Source: Crotalaria pallida (Eukaryota; Streptophyta; Magnoliopsida; Fabales; Fabaceae). From it: a stretch of 64,000 nucleotides of DNA. The stretch spans positions 61,242,501 to 61,306,500 of the forward strand of contig CM075651.1 of assembly GCA_037953625.1 (NCBI GenBank), given 5' to 3'. The position numbers were made by a program, and so were the translations under genes. Under the pieces are notes generated by a model that saw only the letters and a program-made list of their open reading frames with translations, was not told where the DNA came from and made no database searches. This document shows positions 31,648 to 44,111 of the stretch, one piece after another. The number at the start of each line of letters is the position of its first letter. Positions within the stretch are counted from its first letter, which is position 1.

Positions 31648-34600
31648 TGTAACAGCCCGATTTCGTAAACCAAAGTAATTAACTTTGTGTATTAAAATTT
31701 ACAAAAATGAGGCCAATTTTTTTTTTTTTGAAAACATTGTGAATGTGTTTTGAAAACATCATTGAAAATTCATTGGTGTTCTCAACACCCTTTACCGAAA
31801 ATCGAGTTGTTACTAAAACAAATCTTTACTCACTCAGGTTCCCAAAACATTTGTTAGGGAAAAACGGTTTGATTCCATTTTTAAAATAGTTCTTTGCATT
31901 CCACCAAAAAGGATCATTAAACCTTTCTTATGAAGATATAAAAGGTTGGGCATGCATTAGACTAAGTTAAGTTACATCAAGGAATCATCACTCAGGTAAT
32001 CCTTAAACACACACACCTACTACCATCTAAATTAACCATGCTAATCTTGAGCCACCCTATTGAAGGCAATCAGGTGGAGGTCCTTCTTCTTCTGGGATCC
32101 TCTTGTTGTCTTCAAAGAAGATGTCGTTCCTATTGCTGTCCCTGTAGTGTTGTTGAACTCCAACTTCTCTCCGTCTCTGGGGACATAATTCCACTATTTC
32201 TCATATCGCGCCTTCTCCTTGTAGTTCTTATACCCTCGCACGGTAACTTGCCTCAAACAAGGCCCCAGATCAGCTCCACTCAGTTGATGTTCCGGGTCGG
32301 GTATCATAATCTGAGTATGGCCGACCCATACCCAGCCTCTTGCGGTTCGCTTCCATCCTCTTCCATATTTACTCCACGTGGTGATGTCCATGCAATACTC
32401 CATCTGCCCGTTGAGATACCAGCAGTACCGATACACCAACGAACAGGAGAGAGTAAGCGTTCCGAACGACGGGTCGTCAACGGTGTGGAATTACGGTAGG
32501 CAAAATAGAAGGACCATACAAACATACTATACAACATACAACATACAAACGCACAGCAATCATAATACCAATATCAAAATTATTAGTCTTATTATCCTTA
32601 TTATTATTATCCTTCAATTTCTTTCTAAATTTAATTCCGCTTCTCTTAACTATTCTTTCTTTCTCAATCCTTTTTCCCTTTTCATACTCAGAATCTCTTC
32701 TTTTCCGATCTTCTCATTTCATATCATTCCTTTACTTTGGGGGATTCATCAGATATCGTCGGGGAATTTATTTCGTTATCGACTATCACTCACGTCTACA
32801 TCTCCTCGGTCATCCACCCAACCTAGTCGGAAGCAAACAGGAGTACAGGACCTTTACCACGCGGGCACGACAGCTGTCACAACACATAAATGGTCCCAGA
32901 CCAGGAGGATCTCATCCTCAAATCATTTCAATAATAACAAGGCTCATTGTCCACGCAGTGGCAAACACAATGCCCCGTTCCAGTCCCTCTCACTGTTCTC
33001 GATTTGCAATCTAGGGGGCGACAGTATGTTTCTAGTGGGCCCACAGAACTTACCACGACATTAGACCCAGTCCCCACCACATTAGTGCGCCACATGTGGA
33101 GTTCGTTCTGCCCAGAAACACACTCTAGACTTCTTGACGTTTCACCATCATTGTCCTCCCCTAATGCAATCTCCTACTAAGTATCCGCAGATACCTATGG
33201 TTCCTTCCTCTCCACTACTTTGCACTCTCATACCTCACCGCATGTGTCTTTTAAGTCTTTTATCTTTTACTTAACCTAAGGTCGGCCCGTCCTTCGTGCA
33301 ACCCTTCAACGAGTCCCGACCACTAACTCTGCACATTCTTTTTCTCATCCTTTCTCACATAGCACAGAGCTGGGATCACATCACAATTTCCAATCTCATC
33401 TCTCAAACTTTCTCATCATACTCCATTTCTCACAATCATCTCAGTCAACGTCTTTTCACAACTTTCTCAAATGCCATTTCTCAAAATCTCCTTTCAGGTC
33501 TTTCATAAAACATTGTTCTCACAAACTTTTTCCATAAAAGGTCTTTTCATGAAACTTTCTCAAAAATCTGGTTCCACTTCCTCTGAAAATTCCCTTTCAG
33601 AACTTTTCGAAAAATATTTTTCTTAAGTTTCTAAAAACCCTCTTTCAGAAATGATGTTTATTAAAAACAAGGTTTTCCAAACATTTTTCCAAAAATAAGA
33701 TTTCATAAAATCCTTTCCAAACTGATGTTTCATGCAAGATAACATTTCACAAACCTTTTCTAAAAATTTCCTTTCGCCATTTTCCACAAAATCTCTTTTC
33801 AAAAATCTTTTCAAAAAGCTCTTCTCAAAAACCTTTTCAAAAATTGCTTTTCAAAAACCCTTTCAAAAATAATATCTTTGCTGAGCGCTAATGGAGGAGC
33901 AAGCTCAACTCGACACTAGTCCCAGACTAAAACCAAAAACAAAGGAGCCCAGCTCCGCTCAATTCACATCTCATATCAACATCACTCTCCCAGCTCTGGC
34001 TCGTTCTCAGCATTATCATTTCATTCCTTCCCCAATCTCAACTCTTTCTCTTTCCATTACATACTTTATTTACGATCATTATTTCTCTCTCATTATGTCT
34101 TTATTTCACAATCTTATTTATTTCGCTTCTATTTTCAGGACGCAACAGACGTCCATCAGCATATTACTCATTTTCATTAACAGCAATAACATAAGGCATA
34201 ATTAAATAAATATATAAAAGCATGCTGTCATTCACACAAACATCACACAACAATAAGGTCTTCGTCACCTTCGTATAAGTGGCCACACAATCAAACAATT
34301 GCCATTTATACTACTGACTCCAACCACTTAGTTCCGATCATTGAGATGATACGAAACGTCCTAATAAGTCACCTAACTACCACGGTGTCTTAGGAAAGCT
34401 TCTCTCTCACCTGAGGTCCAGCGTTTTAATGCGTACCGTCTCGGCGGATCCTTGTCGCTGCCAGCTGCCCCAATCCCTCGCCTTTCAAATTCCTCGTACT
34501 AAATAAAATACGTTTATGTTATTAACTTGTATTAAGAAAATCTTTTCCGTGACTTAGACACCTCTCATTCTTTGTTGGAAAACTTAAAAACATAACCGTT

Positions 34601-37600
34601 TTTAATCCGGGTTTTTCCTTAGATCAGTCATCACTTAAAAACTTTACATTGAGTCACTTGAACACGTTTTTAAAATTAAAAGGCAATTCTAAATATTCCG
34701 AGACAGCAAGGAATCATTTTACAAAAATAACTTTGATAAAACCCCAAAAATATTTCAAAAACACTTTTCACTTTAAATAATTCTTTAATTCAAAGTTACC
34801 ACTTTAAGACTCAAGTCTTTATCATAAAACAAACCTTGGACAGCTATGAATACAATTTAAAAATCTTCAATAATTCAAATAGGATTTTCTTAAAACCAAC
34901 TTATTTCAAAGCCATTTACACACTCAAATGTTTTTCAAACATAAACTAGCACACAATCACAACAACACTCAAATAAATGAAGTCATACAAGTAGTTGATT
35001 AATCATTTGATTTATTTATAATTCAAACAAACACTTAGACATTCACATACTCACAAAGATATAAATCAGACACAACAATTCAATTCTTTTCAAGTCATCA
35101 TGTGAATTTATTTTCATGCAACTAAACTTCCTAATCTTATTTATCCTTCAAACATCACAATCTTAAACCACATACATCAACTTGATTCATTTTAAACACT
35201 TAGATTCTATTTTCTTATTCACGCAACAAAGTTATTTACTCTTCCTTTCCCTCTCAACCGAATACACATACACACACATATATTCATTTAAACACTTTCC
35301 TTTTCCAAAATCAATTAATTTATTTATTTTCCTTATCTTTAATTAAAAACGAATAGGATTTAGATACAACACAATTTAATGAAATTTTTCTCAAAACAAA
35401 GTCACGAACATAATTATTTCAATGAGTCAATCACGTGCAAAAAGAATCTAGCCTATCTAACCTAGTATAGGCCGAATCATCATCTTAGAAAAACAAGGTC
35501 TTTGATGCACTTCTCTTCATGCAAAAATCTTAGAACATTAAATCAAAAACATGCACATAAAAAACACATGGTTTAGAAAAATACCACTCTCTTTTCTTCA
35601 TAAAACCGTGACCTATTAGTCACTTCAAACATGTTTTCATTTTTATTTCTCCTTTGCATGTGCTTTAGAAATCCTGGAAATCAAAAAGAGAGCACATGAA
35701 AGATGTTTTTTTTTTTGAAAAACAATCACGGTCTTTTGTTTTCAAAGCTTGACCGAAAACCAATCAACAAAATCAAGAGAAAGAAATTGAATCTTTAGCT
35801 TTGAAACACACATAGATTTAGATCAAAGTAAAAACCATTTTGAAAAAGTTGTTTTCCTTTGGTTTCTCCTCAAAACCGTGACTTGCAAAGAAGAATGAGC
35901 AACTCTTTTGGTTCAAAACATCACACATGCACCAAAAATCAAGCTTTTCAAAGATCAACACAAGATTAAAGCTTAGATCAAGTTAAAAATCACATCAAGC
36001 ATTTTCACTACTTAGATTAACTTTTCTAAACATAAAAATAGCATGAAATCACTTAGGCCAAATTAAAAGCATCTAGACCTACTTCTTTTACTTATGACCG
36101 AATCACTTAGTTTTGATTTGGTGATTTATGGGTTCATTCATTCTTAGAAATCCAAGATCAAGGCATAAAGAGGACATGCAAAGAAAGATACGGATTCTAA
36201 GGCCACAAAATCAACATGCATGGGAGAATCAACACAATCTATGGGTTTTAAACACATCCTCAACAAAACCGTGATGAAGAACATTCACAAGTAAGAGATC
36301 AAAAACTTTTTCACATCAATGTTCAAAATCAAAGCATAAAAATAACATGCAAGACACTTAGACCTCAAGATCACTAAAAATAATTACATGCATCACAAAA
36401 AGAATTAAACAAAGTCCATTAAAAGTCCTTTACAACACAAAATTATTCAATTAAAACTCTATCTACCTTAATTCCTAACTTAAATCTTCAAATCTTCTCT
36501 TCCCTTCCCTTAATGGTTTGCCTCAGCCTCTCTCTTCTTCTAGGGTTGATGGGTTTTCTCATTGATCTTTGAAGACTAAGATGGTTGAGAAAGGAATTAG
36601 AGGAGTGTGGGTTAAGAACTTTAAGATTTTCCCTATCTTTCTCTCTTCTCCTCCTCACGGTCTCACTTTCTTCTCTCTATGTCTCAAGAGTTGATGATAC
36701 TCTTGGACTAAGTGTGTTTGTGTTTGTGTGGGAAAGGAAGTGAATGAAAGAAAAATGAGGTATGAGCCAAAGCCAACACATACGGCTTTAAGGACAAAGG
36801 CAAGGAATGGATAATTTCCTTTTGTGCCCTCGGTTCAATAGGTGGGATGAAGGGAAATTTGGCCCAACCCAATTGTTGCATGGGGGAGGTCTTTTCGTGG
36901 GAGACAAGGGTGGAGAAAAGTCCTCCCTAGCTATCATGAGTCATCTCTCCTACTCTCTTCCTATTTTCTATTTTAAATTTCATCTTCTTAAGTCTTAAGG
37001 AAATGACTCCTACTTGGTCTTTCTATTCTTAACATGGCCGCACCACACATACATGTACATATGATCTTATTTTCATCAACACATAGCATAAACTCATGCA
37101 TACACCTAACACACTCAAGCATGCACATAATTAACATTTTGATGGCATCATGTTCACACGACTCACACATACATATAAGCATCCTACATACGTTCATTCA
37201 TGCATCATACATGCATAGGTTCACATACATTTACACACATCATATTCTTTTCAATAATTAAACCCTCATATAGTCCTAAGCACACTTATACATACCAAGA
37301 CCGTAAATATACACACACACATGTATTATACATGCAAACATACACATGTCCATAAAATAATTCTTGTTCATTCAAAGTGACCCATACAAAGATTGCAAAC
37401 ATTTTATAAAAACATCTAGCATATAGATTTCAAAACTCAATTTTCTAAACTTTGAGCATTACTTTAGGAAGTCATTTCTTTAAAAAAAATCACCCATTCC
37501 CTTGAAAACGTGGATTTTAGGAAAATCATTTAAGAAAACATTCTTTCAAAACACTCTTCTCAAAAATAAATCTCTTTAGTGTTTTAATTAAATATGAGGA

Positions 37601-37617
37601 ATTTGCGGGGTGTTACA
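31648..37617 (-). repeat. LTR D: 6.0-kb 3' LTR of a giant-LTR element
   Basis: On the plus strand it runs from TGTAACAGCCCG to CGGGGTGTTACA. Directly outside the right end, minus-strand AGTTGGGGAGAA (37618-37629) is a PPT, so this is the 3' LTR and the element's interior lies to the right. No coding region is supported; the ORFs inside are short and carry no domain. The length fits LARD or Ogre-like families. Landmarks shared with D' (reverse orientation) include the segment 32798-32910 versus 52430-52550. Confidence 0.78.
33480..33885. repeat. Degenerate CTTTTCAAAAAC-type repeat
   Basis: Many irregular copies of (C/T)TTTTC(A)nC phrases. The same repeat, reverse-complemented, occurs at 51655-51835 in D', supporting the relation of the two LTRs. 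Confidence 0.65.
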
Positions 37618-37640
37618 TTCTCCCCAACTTAAAGATTTCT
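37618..37640 (-). other. Polypurine tract of element D
   Basis: Read on the minus strand, AAATCTTTAAGTTGGGGAGAA abuts the LTR start TGTAACACCCCG; the preceding CTCGGGGACGAGAAAT resembles the sequence before many Gypsy PPTs, including that at 3507-3539. Confidence 0.8.
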
Positions 37641-38000
37641 CGTCCCCGAGAAATACATCGTGGATTGGGCAGCAGGGCACTAACATTCTTATGTCATTTT
37701 GATTCCCATAAGGGCATCCTCCTTCCGCTTCATGGTCGTATCCCTTTTTTGCTGACCTCTTTCACCTTGATGTGTTCCTTGTTAGTTGCTTCCAGGTGAA
37801 TAAATCTCCTTCGCACATCCGCTGGTGTGTCGAGTCGAGTTAAGTCCAACGGACTAACCAAAGAGGATGCCGCTCTCTTAGCTGGTCATTGTTGCAGAAA
37901 GTCCAACCATAGGTACGGACTTAGGGAAAACCAAGCAAACAAACATTCATACGTCTCCAAAAGCAAGGATTTTACCTAAGAATCCTTAAATAATCATTAT
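37641..38000 (-). other. Interior of element D, first segment
   Basis: No protein domain on either strand. It ends with ATTAT (37996-38000), the target duplicated by insertion of D', and continues at 53480. Confidence 0.6.
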
Positions 38001-41000
38001 TGTAACACCCTGCATTTTTCCCGTACCTGCGAGAACGAATGTTGTTAAAAAGAACTTTGAAGTTTTGATTTATAAAAGATTTCTGGAAAAGTGTTTTACG
38101 TGAGAAAGAAATAAAGAGTGATTTTCAAGGATTTTTATAAACAAGAAGTTTTTATAAATGGAAAGTGAATGACTTTGTTAAGCTTGTAAATAATTTTCTA
38201 AGTGGTGATTTTTCTAAAAAGTGATTTTTGTTTGAAATGAAATTTTTGAGTCTGTTAACTTGAAAAATTTGTAACTTTTTAACCGTAACTCGGATTTTTA
38301 CGAATTTTATGTCAAAACGATCGTCTTGGAATGTAGATTTTGAAAATTTTATTTTCAGATTTTTATGGGTGGATTTACGAAAATTTATTTTCAGAATTAT
38401 AAAATACGAATTTTGTAACTGGTGTTTTAAAGAAAATAAATCTAATGATTTGGTTTGAAATTTTTATGTGATGTGTGTGTTGTGTATTTGTTGTATGATG
38501 CATGATCATTGTCGTGTGAATGTGAATGGTGAATTGATTGCCTTATTGCATGAATTAATAATTAGGATGTTTAATTGAATATGATTAAGAAAATAAAGTG
38601 TAAAATTGTGTGTGTATATATGTATATGCCACGGGTTGTATGTGTACGTATGGATGTACTATTGTGTATGTATGTATGTACGTGTATGTGTGTATGATAT
38701 AAGTGTGTGTGCATGTATGTTTCTAGAAACTTAGAGGCTAAGAAAATGGAAACTAAGTGAACCAAACCAAAAACCAAACTAAGTTAGTGTGCAACCAAAA
38801 CCCTAACTATGGCCAATAAGTCCTTAAGCCTAGCTTGAATTTTAAGCACCTAGCCATGCAACTTTGTCCCCCTTGGTTTTGATAACCTCCACCCATGCAA
38901 ATAATTAGAAGCCCAAAAACGCCCCTCCTTAGTGTTCATGGCCGAACCCACCATCAAGGGCACAAGGGGAAAATGAAATTTGCCTTTAAATTAGTAAAGC
39001 CTTAGTTCACTTTCTCATTTTTCCACTTCTCTTCACCCATTCCATTTCTTTTTCCACCAACACAAAATACACTCTAAGAGATCCATTCAACTCTTAGAGA
39101 AAGAAAGAAAAATAAAAATAGAGAAAGTGAGAGAGGGAGAGGCCGTAGGAGTTAGAAGGAGAGGAAGAAGGAGATCCAAGCCTACCCAAGCCTTTCCTTT
39201 GTAGATCAAGGATGTTAGAAGCTAGAAGAACCCACCCTCACATGGTAGGATTTGAAGAAGAAGAAGGCTTGAAATAGTGTAGATTTTTCTTTCTAGTTTA
39301 TGGATCTATATTCTTTCTTCTTGCATGTTCTATTTTATGGTTTGTAATATGATTTCATGTGTTGATCTTGCTTGATCTTGGACTTTAAGGACTTGAACTA
39401 ATTTGTAATATGTTAAATTTATGTTTTATGGCTTTTCTTGTTAGATCTAATATTTTTCTAACAAAAAACTTAAAGATCTAAAGTATAGTTAAAGATATTG
39501 TGAAAGTTAAAATAAATCTTCTTGCATGTGTATTTTCCTTGATCAAACCATGAGATATATGTGTTTGTGTGTGATTATTTGTTAAGCAAATTCATGATCT
39601 AAACTTGTTTATTTGTAAGTAAAATTCTTTGACTTTGCATGTTAGATCTTTTTGTCTAAATCGTGATTTATGTGTATTTTCATGATTCTTTGATAAATGG
39701 AAGTATGATCTAAGCTTGATTGTAAATATTTAGTCTTGCATGTAACATTTGTGATGACCTTGATATATGCATGTGAATATTTTGGTTGATAAATAAAATA
39801 AGTTAAAGCCTTTAATCTTGCATATTATTTTTCAAGAAAAAGATTATGTTCTCTTCCTATATGTCATACGGTTTTCAAGGAAAATTTAAGTAATAAAGTT
39901 TTAAATTGATTTCCAAGTATAAACTTGTTTTGATTCATTGTTTGATCTTATGCATGTCCTTTTAATGGAAAGACCATGTTCTCTTTTCATTATATGTGCC
40001 ACGGTTTTGAGAAAAAAATTAAAGAAGCAAATTTAAATTAATATAAACATGATTTTCATCAAGTGTTTAGTCTTGAATGTGTTTTATTTTGTGAAGGCCA
40101 TTCGGCCAAGCTTGAAAATAATAGGATCCAGGCTTTTTTTCTTTTGTGAAAAATTTATGAATGAGTGCCTCTAGACTAGATCTAGTGATTCTATGAACAT
40201 GCATGTTATTTTCATGAAAATAAAATTAAATCTTTATTTTGTTTTGAGAAAATGATGAACTTAATTTGATAAATATTAAAAGGGTTTGAAAAGTTTGCTT
40301 GAAAAACCTATATGTCTAGATGTGAATGCATGACTTTTGTATGCCTAAAAAGTGAGTCAAAAACCTTGTTTCATGCATGATGACTTCGGCCAACCTAGGA
40401 GGAGATAGGTAGCTATATTTGTCTCTCATATGGGTTACATGCATGATAAGTTAATTTACTTTAAGGTTTTAAAAGTGCCTGCATGAAATAAATAAATTTA
40501 TATGTGAATTGTGATTCAAATTGTTGTTTGATTGTGTTTTGAAAATGAATTGAAAATTGTTAGTTTTCATACTGTATGCTCACGGTTTTCTAGCCTAAAA
40601 TAGATAAAAGATTTCATGATTGTACATTTTTAATTGTGCCTTATATCTTTGCAAAATAGCATGTATATTATTCGGCCAACATATATTTAATTGATAGGAA
40701 AATTATTTTCATAAAATGACCATGGTGATAGTTATGTTCTTGGGTGCATAATGCTCTGTGATGTGTGTTTCTTTTAATTCTGGAGGTTTGATCTGATTAG
40801 GTGAAAAGAATTTTATAATATTAATCTAATGATTTTAAGTCATTGAGATTGATTTGTGAAATTATTAATCACAGTGATTCGGTTTTGATTAACTAATTAA
40901 AAGATTAAATTATTTTCTTAAGTGTAATTAAATTAATCTATTAAGGTTATAATCTAAGTAAATAGTTTGAATGATTGAAAATGTGTGCTGTTTTGTGTGC

Positions 41001-41582
41001 TGAAATTATTTTGTGAAGTCTGTTTGTGGAAATCTGTGTCTGGATCTCAAAGAAAAATGTTTTATTTAAACATGTGATTTCAAACAACCTAAATTAATTT
41101 GGAATTTTTAAGTGATGTTTGGAAATTTAATAAGTCAACTTAAATTGGTTTTAAAGCTTATTTTCTAGAGTTTTGAATTCGTTTAAAGATTTAGGAAAAT
41201 GGATTTGTTTTAATAAAAGATTATGGTTTCGAAGTTTTCTTGAAAATCTTTTATTTGAAATCTGTTGTGGTTTGGAGTCTCTAGATACTGATAATGTGTC
41301 TTTAAGAAGAAATTAAAAAGTGTTTTCTAAAACGGAATTAAGAATTTATCGAAAACGTTCTAACGCACGGGAAAAATGTCTAGTTCGGGTGTCGGACGCG
41401 AAGGAAACGTGACGAGGTTAGCGACTGGGAAATCTTGGAAAGTTTCTGGATGTGTCGTCATCCAGGTGAGTGAGAGTGCAGTGATCTCGTAACGTGGTTG
41501 CTCGCAATTCGATTCGACGGATTGCGAGAGTACTGCGAATTAGGCAACACAGATATGTGTGTTAGCTGTTTCAATTGCATAC

Positions 41583-42632
41583 TGATCGAGGCCGTACCCG
41601 ATCAAAATAAAAGGTGTTTATTCTATAGTACTAGGAAGGTGATCCTAGGTCGTTTCCCAGCGAATATCGGTCTAGGCAAAGTATCAAACACGTAGTGTGC
41701 AGTAAAATGGGGGGGGGGGGTTTGTGTGTGACAAATGTGAAGAACAAAACATAAACAGAATATAAAAACTAAGAAAATCAGAAACAAAAGCGGGCAAACC
41801 CCTTTGGCTACGTACACTACTCAATCCTAGCTCACTAAAGATCGATTCCTCTCCTCTCTTTGTCCAACTCGTGATAACCAAATACTAAGCGAAAATTCAG
41901 TTATCACTCCAAACCCTAACTTCTAATTAAGCATCAGAAACCAGAATTGGAGTTTTTACGAGTTAATACAAATTAAGCATTTATATTCATGTATTATCTC
42001 TACGAAATGGAATTAAGCAAACCACTACACATCGATAAACATGAAGACAGAGAAGAGAAAACGAAATTGCATTAATAACAAGAGCTCAAGAGTAGATAAT
42101 ACAATACCAAAGGGATTAACCCTTGAAGTCTAGCCTTCCATGGCCATAAATGAAGAAAAACGAGTAGAAATGGGGAAGAACAAAACCCTAGCAGCCACCA
42201 CCACTTGGGAGAGCCAAGAGAGAAGTTCTAACCTAGAGAGAGAGTGAGAAATCTGAAATGGGAGTGTGTTCTTGGGGGTTACACGAATTTCCCCTCTTAA
42301 GACACAAAATGGGCCTAAAACATGGGCCCAAATCCTAAGAAACACTATTCTGAACATTACAATTAAAAAGGGACCTAAATGCAAATTACAATCTTCACTT
42401 CAATACTTCAATCTTCATTTCCAAACTTCCCAAAGTGTCCTTGTGCCAAATATTACCTGAAAATAGAAATAGAATTAATTAGGCTAAATAATTCCAAATT
42501 AAACAATATTCGGAATATTAGTCCAATAAACTCTAAATCAATAAATCAAGCTAATCAATGTCAAATGGGCAACAAGTATCAATAATAGGAGTAAAATAAT
42601 GCAAGGAATAATGGGAAATAAAATGCTCATCA
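41583..42632 (-). repeat. 3' LTR of Athila A
   Basis: 1050 bp from TGATCGAGGCC to GCTCATCA on the plus strand. It contains a homopolymer of 12 Gs at 41709-41720 whose length differs in every LTR copy of the window. Confidence 0.95.
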
Positions 42633-42647
42633 AATACCCCCACACTT
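42633..42647 (-). other. Polypurine tract of Athila A
   Basis: Minus strand AAGTGTGGGGGTATT immediately before the 3' LTR. A similar AAGTGTGGGGGAGAG at 43996-44010, 100 bp after the end of pol, is a second PPT-like site. Confidence 0.85.
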
Positions 42648-44111
42648 ATCCTTTTGCACTCCTGGGCAAAACCAAAAGATAGGACTATGAAGATCAATAT
42701 GCACCAAAGTGAATCATGCAACAAGATGACTACAACTAAGAAATGCAAACCTAAGAGATTACATACTTCACAATGAATTCTAGGAAATGCAAAGAAATGG
42801 GAAAACTCAAGCACACAAAATGGTTAAGGATCAAAGAGTCAAAGCATCCGCGAACATCATCCAATTACTTCAAGTATGCAAAGAAACCAATGACATCAAG
42901 AGGATAGTCACAAAGATGATAGAAACTCACAAGGATCACTCAAAAGTGTTTACACTCAAGTGTTTGGGGTTAATCATTATTTACACTCAAGGCACATCAT
43001 GAAAAACAAACACAACCATAAGCTTGACAAGCCTCTAACATCAACCATCAACACACATGCACAAAATGATCAAAAGGTCTTTTAAGGGCTGTAATGGGGC
43101 CAAGGACAAGGTAGGATAAAAATATGGGAATGTAGCTAAAACCAAGGGAATAGAGGAGCAATGGGGAATAAGTAAAAAGTAAGCAAAATCCACCCCAAAA
43201 TCAACAACCACTAATTCCAATCCTCTTTGCCTCAACAACCTTTTATTCACTTTTTTTTTCTTTTTTTTTTCTCTTCTTTTTTTTTTCTTTTATTTTTGCA
43301 TTTTTTTTTTGTATTTTTGTCTTCTATTTTTTTTTTTTTTGAGAGATATACAAAAAGAAAAGAAGAAACAACACAAATGGCATGAAGATGAAGCCATAAC
43401 TATAACAACCAATGAGGCAAAACCAAGAACTCAACCAATTAAAGCATAAAGCACACTTCTTACCTAATACCCATTCCCAAAACAATTCCAAAGCTCCAAA
43501 ATTCCCTAAGGTTAGGACAATCATGGTTTTTCAGTCATAGGCTTGTAATGAGCTAAAGAACAAGGAAAGGGATAAAAAGGCTCAATGGGGCTAGCAAAGG
43601 ATACATTCATTCAAGGTAGGCTCATATGGCTAGTAGCTTATTCAAGAAAGAAAGTGCCTAAATCATTTCAAAATGTGCATGAGCAATCAAGTATCAACAA
43701 GAGTCAAGTCAAGTTCTAGAGTGCAAGTAATCCAGAGTGCAATCACACATGAAAGAAAATAAGGTGGCATATATAGAAATCCACCCACAATTAAGGCTCA
43801 AATCCTCACAAAAGGGACAATTCTATCACAGTGTTACCACCTCTTAATTATCAAAAGCAACTTTACACACAGAAATGCATGAATTCAGACACAAGATACC
43901 AAAACTCTACTAAAATGAAGCAAAAACATGCAAGAAAATGCCCAAGACTAAGCAAAACCTAAAAAAAATCAAAGCAAAATATGCAACCTAAACTACTCTC
44001 CCCCACACTTAAATCACACATTGTCCTCAATGGAACACAAATAGCAGAATCAGACAGATATAGACAAGTGTAATAAAAAGAGTAAGGAAGGAGAAAAGGA
44101 GACTCCCTAAG
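42648..44111 (-). other. Athila A region between pol and 3' LTR
   Basis: No ORF of note; many Athila elements carry an envelope-like gene here, but none is visible. It includes a pyrimidine microsatellite at 43250-43340 (purine on the coding strand). The same region in copy B is 55281-56729. Confidence 0.7.

Noticed and set aside
32378..33064. 228-codon ORF inside LTR D
   Set aside because: No domain, Ile/Asn/Ser-rich low-complexity translation of AT-rich LTR; not conserved as an ORF in D'.
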